A stretch of DNA of 64,000 nt from Metaphire vulgaris (lineage: Eukaryota; Annelida; Clitellata; Crassiclitellata; Megascolecidae): assembly GCA_018105865.1 (NCBI GenBank), contig CM030840.1, forward strand, positions 13,099,794 to 13,163,793. Reading direction: 5' to 3'. The translations under genes were made by a program, and so were the position numbers. Of this stretch, positions 55,901 through 64,000 are shown one piece after another. Under the pieces are notes generated by a model. It worked only from the letters and a program-made list of their open reading frames with translations, was not told where the DNA came from and made no database searches. How positions within the stretch are numbered: the stretch's first letter is position 1; the number at the start of each line of letters is the position of its first letter.

Positions 55901-58834
55901 GGGATAAGTATAATTTGCCATGGGATGGAATGGGATGATATAGAAATATATGCCCCATGGACAAGCCTGCTTAAAGTTTTAATAGCATTTGAATAAATAC
56001 TTGGCGAATAGATTACTGAATTTATGCAAACGTCGAGAAAACGAAGTGCGAAAAATTATTAATTAACGTGACTTGTCTGGATTGTCTAAGCTGTAAATCT
56101 GCACAGAGAAAGAACAATAGAGAACTTTGACGTTTACTAACGTATCGAAAAAACGCTTGACTCACCAAAATCCGAGGGAGGCACAGGCAACAGCAGCTTC
56201 AACGTTGCTGAAGGAATCGTCACAGACTGTACCCCATGTATCGTTGTACTGAACTTCCAGGCGACCTTCTATCGTATTATTAGACCCAGCCAGTCTGTAG
56301 AGGACAGTCTCTAAAAATAATTAGCTCCCATCAGGCAGTAATAATTTCAATCAATGGATTGCGAACATGCTCACAACATCGCAAATGACTATGAAGTTCA
56401 ACTGAGCTAGATTTAAGCAGTGTCATCTTAAATCGCCTTAAAATCGTGTGCGAACATTTCAATAGCATGTTGGTTAGGTAGTGAATTGTGACTCTCTAGG
56501 AACAAAGTTAGACTAATTTCATAGCTCTGAACTGTGAGAAAAAAATAAAATCCTCAAGGTGACGAATTAATTAATTAATCAATTAATTAAAAATGATAAA
56601 CTTTTTAGTTTGTCTCAGATATTTTAAAAGGGAAAGAAAACATGGTGGTGACCTCTTTTGTTCGTCGGGTTTTTTCGTGACGGATGATTAGATAATTCTC
56701 TCAATAAAAAATATGCATTTCCTGCTAAAAATTCGTTCCGACGTGCCTGCTGGACGTCCGTTAAAAGGGGGAGGGAGAGAAGCGAGGGAGAGATGTGAAG
56801 GGAAAGGGACAGAGTAGGAAGGTGGCGAAAGAGGGAGGAAATGGAGCGAATGAGGGAGCGGGTGTTTTGCCCCGGTCGCCATTTTTCCTAGCTACGCCAA
56901 TGTGTGTATTACTTTTTCGAGTGCTCCAAGTCACAATTTAAATACTAAACTGAATGAAATTTGGAAAATAGCATTCAAAAGTGACATCGTCTATTGTAAA
57001 CTCTGCTCCTGAGCAGTTTACCGAGTGACTGAGAAACATAGACATTCGGGACGGGAAGAGTCGGCCGCATACGAGCCTCACAATCTGCCGTCACAGGTTC
57101 GCGACAAAAATGTGAGGAGAGGGTACACATTTTACGCGATTTTTATTTTTTAGTATTTCATACTTACGCGAGAAATTATTAATGGGTTTTTGCAAGTCAT
57201 ACTTCAGGAATCCAAATAATCTATTCATTCCCTTTGCTGCAACTAACAAAAGGAAATTTACCACTAAATTTATAGGACCTAGACTTTGGAACGATTTACC
57301 CATTGACCTAAAACTCATAAGTCACTGGCGCCACTTTAAGAAGGCACTTAAAAGTTATCTTTTAACTCTCCAACACCAATTAGGTCAGCTCTGAATATCT
57401 TTTTTCTAGTTTAAGAACTGTTTGGTGGTATATACATTTATCTGCTTGCTCTTCTACTGATGATATATGACAGTAACATATAACTGTTTCGTGGTATGGA
57501 CATTTATCTACTGTTCTTCAAACTATGGCGTAGCATTCTTAACCTCGTTCTTGACTAAGAAGCCAATATGATTTTAACCTATACTCTGAATGTACTTGGT
57601 TGATCACATTGCGGGCTTTGCCCTTCGATCAACCAATTAACCAATTTTTTCTCTCTTAACACTAGATTTGCATCTAATTAAGGTTGTAGTGGTAATTCTG
57701 TATCAAATTATTACTGCTTAATCTGAATTTCAGTTGTCTTATATACTTATAACTAATTTAATATGACTACCTAATCAAAGTATATAGACTTCTGTTATAC
57801 CACTAGTAATTGCTACTGGCTACTAAAGTGTTTATGCATGATGTGGAGAATAAATAAACTGATTCTGATTCTGATACTTTCGCTGGAGATCATTTTCTTC
57901 ACCTCAAATAACTAATTTATTTATGACATTTTCATTGACTCACTGCAGCGAATTGAAACGTCTTCGTCATGAGCGCAGTTGTGTTCACCCCACGGCGAAT
58001 GAGAACAATCAGCGATGCTCTGCTCATTTCCGCTGCATTTAACATCGTCCAACCAAATCGGTCCTTCTCCAGGTCCATACAGGCTGTTGATAAACTCACC
58101 GCCATACCTGGAGGTAAAAGATTACAGCAAATTAATATGTCGGCTATTTTCATTGTCTTTAAAATCAACATTATCTATACATATTATATAGCTATCATAG
58201 TCACTTCGACGATGAAATTCAGTGTCATTTGAGTAACTGCTACAACAAGAGTTCATTAGTTTTGCTTTTGGTCTCAATAGTAGTTGAATAATTACTCTGC
58301 GGATAGCGTAATGGATGTATGCAGGCATCGGGAGAAGTTAGAATTAATTATTGTGTCTTAACTGAGTTACCTAAGCCATGAATATCAAACAAGAGTTATC
58401 AACAGCGAGAATTTCCGAATCTTAAATTCAACTCAGTAAGCAACCTCAGCCTGACTTACCGATATCCGAGAGAGCTACAGGCAATATTCGCCTCAACGTT
58501 GCTGAATCCATCGTCGCAGACAGTGCCCCATATATTGATGTGCAGAACTTCCAGACGACCTTCTGTCGTGATATTCGACCCAGCCAGTCTATAAGCTTCC
58601 TGTGCGTCTGCCACTGAGAAATATTAATTTACAGAATCAGTCGTTATGCCTTTATCCACTGGTTTCAGTAAAATTAATAACCTAGTAATAGCGTATTTGA
58701 AACAAATAGGATTAGATTCACGAAGCCAGCTAACTTACTCTCAATAGAATTGATTAAAATCAGTCGAAAATAAACCTACCGCATGACAGAGATGCTGCCA
58801 TCAAGACCAGAACGTATGTGCCTGCCGTCGGCAT
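43524..58834 (-). CDS. Right SRCR gene: signal peptide plus five group A SRCR domains (spliced)
   Basis: Eleven exons on the minus strand encode a secreted or surface protein of about 18 signal residues followed by five SRCR domains, each about 103-105 residues. Modules in transcription order (N-half/C-half) are 58613-58460/58107-57944, 56310-56166/55090-54927, 54516-54369/53997-53834, 48603-48450/45997-45834 and 44190-44037/43687-43524. All eleven exons are open in the phase-compatible frame with AG acceptors and GT donors. SRCR domains are extracellular ligand-binding folds, used in many invertebrates for recognition of microbes or self; the ligand here is unknown. The last visible exon still has a donor (GTAAGC), so a 3' exon must lie below 43524, and I could not identify it. 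No transmembrane segment is visible. This is the best-preserved of the three paralogues. Confidence 0.85.
44037..44190 (-). CDS. SRCR domain 5 N-half exon, right gene
   Basis: 154 bases: TSAQIVYRLAGSNVTGEGRL, then TWGTVCDNFFTN and ending CDSLGY. Acceptor TTTCTTAG, donor GTAAGTC. The AQ..YRL start resembles first modules, but no signal exon lies just upstream. Confidence 0.87.
44431..44615. mobile_element. hAT-like MITE, 185 bases
   Basis: Termini CAGTGGCGGCTT and (reverse complement) CAGTGGCGGCTC; perfect 8-base duplication GAATAAAG (44423-44430, 44616-44623). Same family as 40732-40859. Confidence 0.93.
45060..45430 (-). mobile_element. CR1/L2-like LINE C-terminal fragment
   Basis: Minus strand: LRSTDQKNVYVPRSRTAL, then QRRAFAVTGPSLWNALNPSI and FTRRL. 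Confidence 0.8.
45834..45997 (-). CDS. SRCR domain 4 C-half exon, right gene
   Basis: 164 bases: [19 protein letters not shown], then DDVVCNG, GDC, NC and SIEC. Four Cys are present. Acceptor ACATCCAG, donor TGCT|GTAAGC. Paralogous to the decayed exon at 10.69-10.83 kb. Confidence 0.88.
46140..48215 (-). mobile_element. Minus-strand CR1-like LINE split by a plus-strand CR1-like LINE
   Basis: 48215-47819 encodes TELLWINTPRRVHQI, LGVLFDDSLSFVGQV and LNAAARMIFGARWH. 46569-46140 continues LDNVTPLLRDKLHWLKIPE and LIRRTVKTDCRKQLRSSK. The two parts are consecutive in this protein family, so the intervening plus-strand element inserted into it. Confidence 0.82.
46560..47818 (+). mobile_element. CR1-like LINE with 389-codon open RT frame
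   Basis: Frame 46567-47736 begins inside RT palm A (LLDLSAAFDTVDHHIL), then GVPQGSVLGPLLF, the active site YADD (HAYADDVQVY), LNPDKTELLWLS, SRLDYSNSLLLGLPG, LRDKLHWLRVPERIVYQR and NPRLWNALPDAL, ending LKTHLFTISYS and a stop. It is 5'-truncated; the 3' UTR ends in (AAT)n at about 47816. Higher GC than its surroundings and no disruptions, so a recent insertion. Confidence 0.9.
48450..48603 (-). CDS. SRCR domain 4 N-half exon, right gene
   Basis: 154 bases: TETSTIYRLAGSGYTYRGRL, then [12 protein letters not shown] and ending CGSVGY. The AGSGYTYRG stretch departs from the usual AGSNITGEG. Paralogous to 11177-11330. The 2.45-kb intron to its C-half partner is filled by nested LINEs. Confidence 0.88.
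48726..49030. mobile_element. hAT-like element
   Basis: Termini CAGCGGCGCAGCCA and (reverse complement) CAGTGACGTAGCCA; perfect 8-base duplication AGCTAGAT (48718-48725, 49031-49038). Contains two TTTTTTGCTTGCCA-type motifs. Confidence 0.92.
49970..51160 (+). pseudogene. Decayed element-borne protein, Cys-rich N part and VERAVKLVT-like C part
   Basis: Plus strand, several frames. N part: WSFSEIA-like SRAWSSFSEIARDR, KEQWEPKLDKLFDI, then Cys/His-rich GDDDAPCQQTCEVQAHCLCK and LRIPKKELLWIKAQREK. C part: ENVLTALLCSDDANQRVFAV, TACDLKELIDWEAETITEP, PPYSLHTQSCERAVKLVTGA and DGFIRTQLHNREAMPSLKSK. Stops and frameshifts at about 50.33, 50.46-50.65 and 51.02 kb. I recall similar proteins of unknown function in arthropod and cnidarian genomes, but the assignment is from memory only. 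The Cys/His cluster might bind zinc. Confidence 0.6.
51176..51577. mobile_element. MITE with GGGGCTGTCCATTAAT inverted termini
   Basis: Termini GGGGCTGTCCATTAATTA with near-perfect inversion at 51552-51577, flanked by ACA on both sides (3-base duplication). Inserted in the 2.26-kb transposon. Same family as 29693-29880. Confidence 0.88.
51985..53320 (-). mobile_element. Decayed LINE, RTE/L1-like RT
   Basis: Minus strand, RT start at 53254-52970: RTISLLCRASKIVLKILTKR, then EEQYGFRKGKGTRDAIGIL. The C-terminal part (52.0-52.6 kb) shows KKTTAIKISRRGGE and ENWTLRKEDIKRLEAFDMW with many frameshifts. An (AT)n tract at 52869-52906 interrupts it. Confidence 0.8.
53834..53997 (-). CDS. SRCR domain 3 C-half exon, right gene
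   Basis: 164 bases: [19 protein letters not shown], then DDVKCNG, AEC, NC and SIRC. Donor TGCA|GTGAGC. Closest relative in the window is 13831-13994 of the middle gene, with matching upstream intron sequence. Confidence 0.9.
54369..54516 (-). CDS. SRCR domain 3 N-half exon, right gene
   Basis: 148 bases: [20 protein letters not shown], then [12 protein letters not shown] and ending CVSLGY. ADSN replaces the usual AGSN. Acceptor TTTTAG, donor GTAAGTC. Confidence 0.9.
54927..55090 (-). CDS. SRCR domain 2 C-half exon, right gene
   Basis: 164 bases, open: [19 protein letters not shown], then DGVKCNG, ADC, DC and SIRC. The usual DDVKC is DGVKC here. Acceptor CCTCCAG, donor TGCT|GTGAGC. The intron upstream of this exon holds a hAT transposase remnant. 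Confidence 0.9.
55170..55970 (+). mobile_element. hAT element remnant with transposase C-terminus
   Basis: The frame 55356-55613 reads MSSAAVERLFSTIGLLLSKL, then RKRMLPALVVDSVYIRF. This is the hAT dimerisation domain at the transposase C-terminus. Flanked by CCATTCCATCCCATGGGA-type sequence on the left and its inverse on the right; exact ends not resolved. A related non-coding piece lies at 51.86-51.98 kb. Confidence 0.8.
56166..56310 (-). CDS. SRCR domain 2 N-half exon, right gene
   Basis: 145 bases, one codon shorter than the usual 148 but in frame: [19 protein letters not shown], then [12 protein letters not shown] and ending CASLGF. Acceptor TTTTTAG, donor GTGAGTC. Confidence 0.88.
57020..57180. 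repeat. SRCR intron segment shared by the GTGAG-donor modules
   Basis: Matches 53.60-53.76 and 13.58-13.74 kb (GAGTGACTGAGAAACATA, CACAGGTTCGCGACAAAAAT). The LINE at 57180 inserted into it. Confidence 0.7.
57180..57880 (+). mobile_element. L2/CR1-like LINE 3' end
   Basis: 57182-57394 encodes RKFTTKFIGPRLWNDLPIDL, then FKKALKSYLL. The 3' end is a (TGATTC)n tract at about 57.86-57.88 kb. Confidence 0.85.
57944..58107 (-). CDS. SRCR domain 1 C-half exon, right gene
   Basis: 164 bases. It reads [19 protein letters not shown], then DDVKC, ADC, NC and SIRC, giving four Cys. Acceptor CCTCCAG, donor TGCA|GTGAGTC. It belongs to the GTGAG-donor subtype shared with 53834-53997 and 13831-13994. Confidence 0.9.
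58460..58613 (-). CDS. SRCR domain 1 N-half exon, right gene
   Basis: 154 bases, starting [14 protein letters not shown] after an acceptor CTCAG and ending in SSLGY. It contains [10 protein letters not shown] with two Cys. Donor GTAAGTC. The longer 154-base form is typical of the first module of each paralogue. Confidence 0.88.
58780..58834 (-). CDS. Signal-peptide exon, right SRCR gene
   Basis: Start codon at 58834-58832. It encodes [18 protein letters not shown] plus one base, then the donor GTAGG. The short hydrophobic core ending in small residues is a typical signal peptide. The phase-1 exit matches the phase-1 entry of the next exon (58613-58460). Confidence 0.85.
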
Positions 58835-59002
58835 TGGTCCAAGAACGTTTCGCGTTATTACAAATCTCAAGAACTACAATCAACTGTCTGATGATTAGCA
58901 CTAAGCAGCTATATGGTCCGTTATGATAGAAACTTAAACGAAAGCTTGGCGATCGTTTGAGAAAGGCTTGCATTGAAGTATTCGAATGGACACCTGTGAC
59001 TC

Positions 59003-59010
59003 TATTTATA
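59003..59010 (-). promoter_or_regulatory. TATA box, right SRCR gene
   Basis: TATAAATA on the minus strand, 169 bases upstream of the ATG. It lies in a block of about 200 bases (58.85-59.12 kb) conserved upstream of all three paralogues. Confidence 0.6.
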
Positions 59011-59155
59011 ACAAATGGCCAAGTCGTATGCAAAATTGTGTATGTTTAGCCAACATCGTCCTGGGCGACAAGTGCAAAGTTCCAACGTGTTGAACTGCTA
59101 TGTCATACTGTAATTATTACCTGATGTGAAGCCTTTGAAAACAATGGCTATCAGG

Positions 59156-59338
59156 CAAGGATATTTTTGCACCCCTATAACCCGCCTAACACCCCTTTCC
59201 CCAATTTGAGACCGACACCCATAATCCCCCAATCTCATCTATGGGTGACCTTTTTGTTTGTCAGACGTTTTTGGCAGGGGACCCCCAGAATTTACCGACA
59301 CCCCCTAAATTGACAATCCTAGAAATAACCATGTTGTT
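59156..59338. mobile_element. C-rich insertion in the right-gene 5' flank
   Basis: C-rich segment absent from the middle-gene flank at the homologous point, bounded by GGCTATCA and AGCTATAC. Includes GGTGACCTTTTTGTTTGTCA. Confidence 0.5.
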
Positions 59339-59784
59339 AAGCTATACATTTAATATACATGTTCTATATTTTAAAATACTTTAAAAGAGGACTCATCTTA
59401 TTGCACATAAAACCCAGTTATTGTTGTTGTCATTACTTTTTGTACTCTTATAGGCGCAGCAATACCAAACCGATAAGAATGTGCATACGCAGCGACTACT
59501 TTTTCATGAAAAAGTGCGATGGCGAAATTTTAATGAATGGCCACGTTCGCATAAACAGCGTTTCAAAGGACAAGGATCTGCGCCGTACAAAGATATAACT
59601 ATATAAAATATTCTGCATATATAATTGTATATTGAGCTTTCGCTCATCATGTTAGACAACGAGCACGATAGGCAGGAGCACTGCCATAAACTAGGATCTT
59701 CACGACGGTCCATGTTTCTCTTAAACAGTGAACCCAAGATCTGATGAATCACAACCACAGGCAGCACTTTGCTTCGCTACCCCA

Positions 59785-59870
59785 GTAACTACAGTGGTTT
59801 TCACACAGGTCTATAAAGCCTCCTAAACCACTTTAAATCATATTATTATAATATTTATTATTACTATTAC

Positions 59871-59952
<82 letters not shown>
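59785..59952. repeat. SINE tail followed by (ATT)n and (GTA)n microsatellites
   Basis: The tail CCTCCTAAACCACTTTAAATC belongs to the second tRNA-SINE family, followed by ATT repeats to about 59917 and GTA repeats to 59952. Confidence 0.8.
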
Positions 59953-59953
<1 letters not shown>

Positions 59954-59987
59954 TGTAGTGTAGTGTAGCGTAGCAGTCAGGGCCGAC

Positions 59988-60265
59988 GAGAGTGGGGCAG
60001 GGGGACAACTGCACAGGGGCCCGGCGGTCTGGGGGGCCCGGGCCGATGATGAATATGTATAATTAACAATAATATGAATAATAACACTTAAGTAGAGGGG
60101 GCCCGGCGAGCAAAAGAGGGGCCCGGCGGGAAAAGGTTGACAAGCAAAAAAGGTCGTCAGAGGTAATTTTTAGATTTTTAGATGTAAAAAGGCTGACAAG
60201 CAAAAAAAAGAGGTCGTCAAGAAATTTCAGTCTGCACATTGGCCCGGAATTTCTCTCGGCGGGCC

Positions 60266-60266
<1 letters not shown>
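59988..60266. mobile_element. hAT-like element inside a (GTA)n microsatellite
   Basis: Ends CAGGGCCGACGAGAG and (reverse complement) AGGCCCGCCGAGAG match the 3634 and 14333 family. Duplications cannot be resolved within the microsatellite. Contains GACAAGCAAAAAAGGTCGTC. Confidence 0.7.
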
Positions 60267-60481
<215 letters not shown>

Positions 60482-60562
60482 GCCTGGTAGTAGTATGCTG
60501 CTGTTATTATTAAAACAATTGTTAAATTTACTAGGGGCATATTACTAAAATTATCACTAAAA

Positions 60563-61528
60563 CGGGGCGGGACGTTAACAGAGTGGTAACAACGCTGGAT
60601 GATAGAGCAGAAGGTCGCGGGTTTGAGACCGGCAGGGGTCCTAAGGTCGACTCAGCCTTACTCGCTAGAAGGCGTTGGTAAAAATGAGGAGCAGAATTAA
60701 GCTGCGAGGTAAAACGTGGGTCTTGGGAAGTAATGGCGACCTCATTCATTCATTCATTCATTGATACATCTCCATGGGCGCAATACCCGTTGGTGTCTAT
60801 TGCAATTTGAGTTCTCCTCCTCCATTCGTGTCTGTCTTGCGCTGCTTTGTAAGCTTCATATACTGTATGTCCATGTGTTATGGGTCTGATCTGCTTGCTT
60901 ACTTACTTTGTATCTAGATTCAGAGTCTTTGGTTTTGACTCTGAAGCCCTTCCGTTTTGATGTTTGGACTGTTATGTTGAAATAAATATAATTTAATTTT
61001 GATAAAAAATCAACCGAAATCTCGTTTACTTTGCAACATTGCGCTCCGAGCCTCCAACACATGTTGCACCATTCTTTAGTATTGTCTATTCATTATTTTT
61101 GTGGTCTTCCTGTGATATTTTCGCTTCGATTACTCCGACCATAATTCTTTTTATCAGTCTTTCAGCATTCATTCTGCAAATATGGCCAAATAATCGGAGT
61201 TTCCTTTCAATGACTGTTTGGATGATGTCTTTTATTATGCTTATTTTATGTTTTTCCTTTTTGTTGTTGACCTTGTCAAACCTTCTGATTCCTAAGATGT
61301 TTCTGTAGCACTTAATTTCAAATGTATGGCTATGTTTCTTGCTTAAAGTCCAAGTCTGATATAAATATAATACATGCTCATTATGAGTGTCAGGAATATT
61401 TTTTAATTTTAATGGCGACATATCCAGTTTAATGGCTTATACCACCCACGTTGCTGATTGTCTAGACCGGAGATAAGTGCCGGTACCAAAAGCTCAAACT
61501 CGAGTACGGGACCTACCTTTACCTGTTA
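60563..61528 (+). repeat. tRNA-headed SINE (right-gene flank copy), split by a LINE
   Basis: The head includes B-box-like GCGGGTTTGAGACC. The body AGGTAAAACGTGGGTCTTGG resumes after 61410 with CCAGTTTAATGGCTTATACC and ends GTACGGGACCTACCTTTACC. The insertion 60741-61410 carries its own target duplication. Confidence 0.85.
60741..61410 (-). mobile_element. RTE-like LINE, 5'-truncated, with target duplication
   Basis: Minus strand: YQTWTLSKKHSHTFEIKCYR, ILGIRRFDKVNN and RKLRLFGHICRMNAERLIKR. The 3' end is a (CATT)n run. Flanked by TAATGGCGAC (60731-60740 and 61411-61420). Inserted in the SINE. Confidence 0.9.
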
Positions 61529-61848
61529 AAAAGGTAGTCCCGTACTCTAACAAGCGTAGGGTTTCCGACGCTGATCTCCGGTACTAGGCAAGCAGCGACG
61601 CAGGTGGTTTACGCCATTAATCTAGTGTAGGCTGCCATTATTTTCTCTAGACCTGCGTTTTACCTTCGCAGCTTGATGCTGCTATCAATTTGTCGACGCC
61701 TAAGCGATGAACGGCTTGGTTGGCCGCCGGCACCATGATTAGGTCCGTGATTAGGTCCGGGGATGTCATCCATCCAAGTACTAACCGCGCTCCGCGTTGC
61801 TTAACTTCGGTGTTCTGACGAGAACCGGTCGCACAACGCCAAATAGGC
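61529..61848 (-). repeat. 5S rRNA-headed SINE
   Basis: Reverse strand head: GACCGGTTCTCGTCAGAACA, CCGAAGTTAAGCAACG and GGTTAGTACTTGGATGG, the internal promoter region of 5S rRNA. The body (GAAGGTAAAACGCAGGTCTA, TAGATTAATGGCGTAAACC, GAGTACGGGACTACC) matches the tRNA-headed SINE. The two SINEs lie tail to tail. Confidence 0.88.
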
Positions 61849-61849
61849 T

Positions 61850-63330
61850 TGACCTTGTATCTATATACAAATGTATTGCAGTGTACGTAGTCTATATAAA
61901 GTAACATTTGGTGATATAAATTAAACTGTTAATTTCATGCTTGTTATTAGCGCAAGGGAGCAAGTGACTTGTACATTTGACTCAAGCTTTATATTATCTA
62001 TGAAACAGTAAGGAGTGCAATGTTCAGTGACATGGAGCTGGCCCGATGTCAGCAAAGTTGTTGAATAACTTTATCGGAAATTCAAATCAGCTCCGATAGT
62101 CTGTGCAGCGCTCAGAATTCGGTTCGTTTCGAAAAGAGTATCAAGATTTATGTGTCAATATAACACTCATGCGGCCCACCTAAGATCTGAAGAATTACAA
62201 CCGCGGGCAAGACGCGTGCCGTGCAGGGCATAACAGTGTGAAGGTTGCTATAGACAGATTAAGGTGGATGATGCTCTTGAAAGAAACGAAGGTGATTTAG
62301 GTCTTAGATGACACTTTGTAAACAACTAGCAAAGTAGCGAAACGATAGCGTCGAGCCTCGAGATACAAAGTCGATGTTTTATGGCCCAAAATTGAATTGA
62401 AGATTGGACAGGCTAATAGGATAAGAAACGAAAACATCAGACATGATTTCAGCCTAAAAGATAAAGGATAGGCCTACAATTATCGACACCATAAGAAGCG
62501 CCCGTTGGACCTTCCATCCGAAGACGACAATCGACGGCGCGTCATCGTCTATTAATATCGTGGCTACCGAACGCCTAACGCGGCAGGGAGACTGATTTGT
62601 GTTGCCGGTTTGGAGTCAAACTATCGGTCTTAGGCAAACGCTGCGACTCCAAAACTCGGCAGCCTTATGCCGTCATTAATCGTCGCCGGGAGGCGAAAGG
62701 ATAACTTAGGCGGGGAAGCGGAATTTCTACTGCACTGTACGCATGGGGGCGGAAGATGGCAGACTGGGTTACGTGCTGGAGCGTCAGGCTGACGGAGCGG
62801 GTTCAAGCCCTGTTAGTGCCCCTAGTGGCTTTCACACAGGCAGTAATGCCTTCTAAGCCAATTTAGATCATACTAAGTTTTTTAAGTTCTGGCCCTTTTA
62901 ACCACTGTATACATCTCGCTAGCCTCGTCTCCGTCCGATTCAAGTATTAAAAATTAATTTTAAAATAATCGCTGCAATTTACATTGTCAGCACTATTTAG
63001 TTATATTTGTATGACATTGTAAAGTTATGCAGGGAAGCAATGAAGCACTTAATAATAATAAAATAGTAAGCAATTAATAATAATACTCTCGTTACCAGTG
63101 GCTTCACGTCACAGAATTATGCTGCAAGCAATGTCAAAGTATTTTATGCCACATGATCTAGATACAGGACCCAAAATTTCCAATAACAAGCAAGTGGATA
63201 AAGTGAATAGTATTGGCTACTTTGCTGCTTTTATTTCGTACATTAACCCATTAACCGTGTATTTAGCTGTAACTCAATGTAAAATGGACGAATATATACG
63301 GGATTCCCAGTTAAGGGGTTAATAATCTAT
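61850..63330. repeat. 5' flank duplication, right copy
   Basis: Related to 6.65-7.80 and 36.63-37.96 kb (AATATAACACTCATGCGGCC at 62.16 kb, GGCTACTTTGCTGCTTTTAT at 63.21 kb). Interrupted by the SINE at 62.735 kb. No gene seen. Confidence 0.65.
62735..62885 (+). repeat. tRNA-derived SINE, second family
   Basis: GGGGGCGGAAGATGGCAGAC, then B-box GCGGGTTCAAGCCC and tail CACACAGGCAGTAATGCCTT. Same family as 26480-26620. Confidence 0.8.
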
Positions 63331-63432
63331 ATGTGGTCTACAGTATTCTACTCCATTCACGTAGCGTCGTTAAGCGTTGTGCTTCATGTCTAGATCATCG
63401 CAACCAATCAGTAAACATGTGTGGGCTCTTCA

Positions 63433-63645
63433 TTAGCGTAGCCAAGAGGGGACTCAGAGGGTCGAAACCCACCACGGATACGGATTTTTCACCAACTGAT
63501 AACATTTTATCAACGGTTTCGCAGAAATCTCAAAACCGGATTCAAATAGGAGCTCCGCCCTCCCCAGTGGCGACTCCAGGATATGGCAAGTGGGGGATAG
63601 GAGCTCCTCCCTAACTCGTGCCCCGATGGCTACGCCAACATTTCT
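63433..63645. mobile_element. MITE-like element with AGCGTAGCCAA ends
   Basis: Left AGCGTAGCCAAGAGG, right inverse of TTGGCGTAGCCATC. The interior has CCAGTGGCGACTCCAGG. No clear target duplication. Confidence 0.55.
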
Positions 63646-64000
63646 AATGGGCATACTGTGTCTTGAATAAGGTAGCATTTAGTCCTAACATTGTAAATCT
63701 TCAGTTGATCTTATCTTAGGTTTACTTTTACATATACATTACCGAATCGAAAGTATGCTTCAGTTTATTTTTTAAATTTATTTATATAATTACATTATTT
63801 ATTCATTTATTTATTTAAAGAAATTCTTTCTCCTTCACTTTAAACAATCTTAGCACAGATTGAACGAGTTCTTTATTCTCTAATAAGTAAGCACGCGTCG
63901 ATCTTGTGAGACATTGCAGTCAAAAGCCCTCATTCAATCTCGTCAAATAATGCACAATGCATCCTTCATTGATTACTGAGACTGTTCACTATTAACTGTA

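Noticed and set aside
61690..61848. Possible genuine 5S rRNA gene
   Set aside because: Only the 5' and promoter part matches; the 3' part is replaced by SINE body, and the sequence has several changes from functional 5S rRNA.

Overview
The window is AT-rich, repeat-dense metazoan nuclear DNA with introns, tRNA- and 5S-derived SINEs, LINEs and hAT and Tc1/mariner-like DNA transposons. The expanded scavenger-receptor (SRCR) genes and the element spectrum fit a marine invertebrate, perhaps a deuterostome such as an echinoderm or tunicate. The species cannot be fixed from sequence alone.

The host genes I can support are three head-to-tail SRCR genes, all on the minus strand. Each starts with a small signal-peptide exon (58834-58780, 34485-34431, and a damaged copy at 2747-2693) behind a conserved promoter with a TATAAATA box about 160-170 bases upstream. 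The body of each gene repeats a two-exon SRCR module. An N-half exon (about 148 or 154 bases, two Cys) is followed by a C-half exon (164 bases, four Cys). Six Cys from two exons is the group A SRCR pattern. Every module enters and leaves in phase 1, so modules can be added, lost or skipped without breaking the frame. The right gene has five intact modules (58613-43524). The middle gene has up to eight (33927-10.7 kb), with one frame-damaged N-half exon and one decayed C-half exon. The left gene shows its first module and runs off the window. No transmembrane or terminal exon could be recognised for any of them.

The genes arose by two nested kinds of duplication. Whole genes duplicated together with their 5' flank, so the flanks at about 6.1-7.8, 35.7-38.0 and 59.3-63.3 kb are related and share an old SINE. 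Modules also duplicated inside genes together with their introns, so a decayed Tc1/mariner-like element recurs in the module introns.

The rest is mobile DNA. There are CR1/L2-like and RTE-like LINE fragments; an uninterrupted minus-strand RT frame at 1-1342 and a 389-codon plus-strand RT frame at 46567-47736 are the best preserved. There are several SINE families, including a 5S rRNA-headed one whose body matches a tRNA-headed family. More than a dozen hAT-like elements have 8-base target duplications, one stack being three elements deep inside a LINE. A 2.26-kb element (49530-51790) has matching 13-base termini and 8-base duplications and carries the decayed gene of a protein I cannot place in a classified transposase family.
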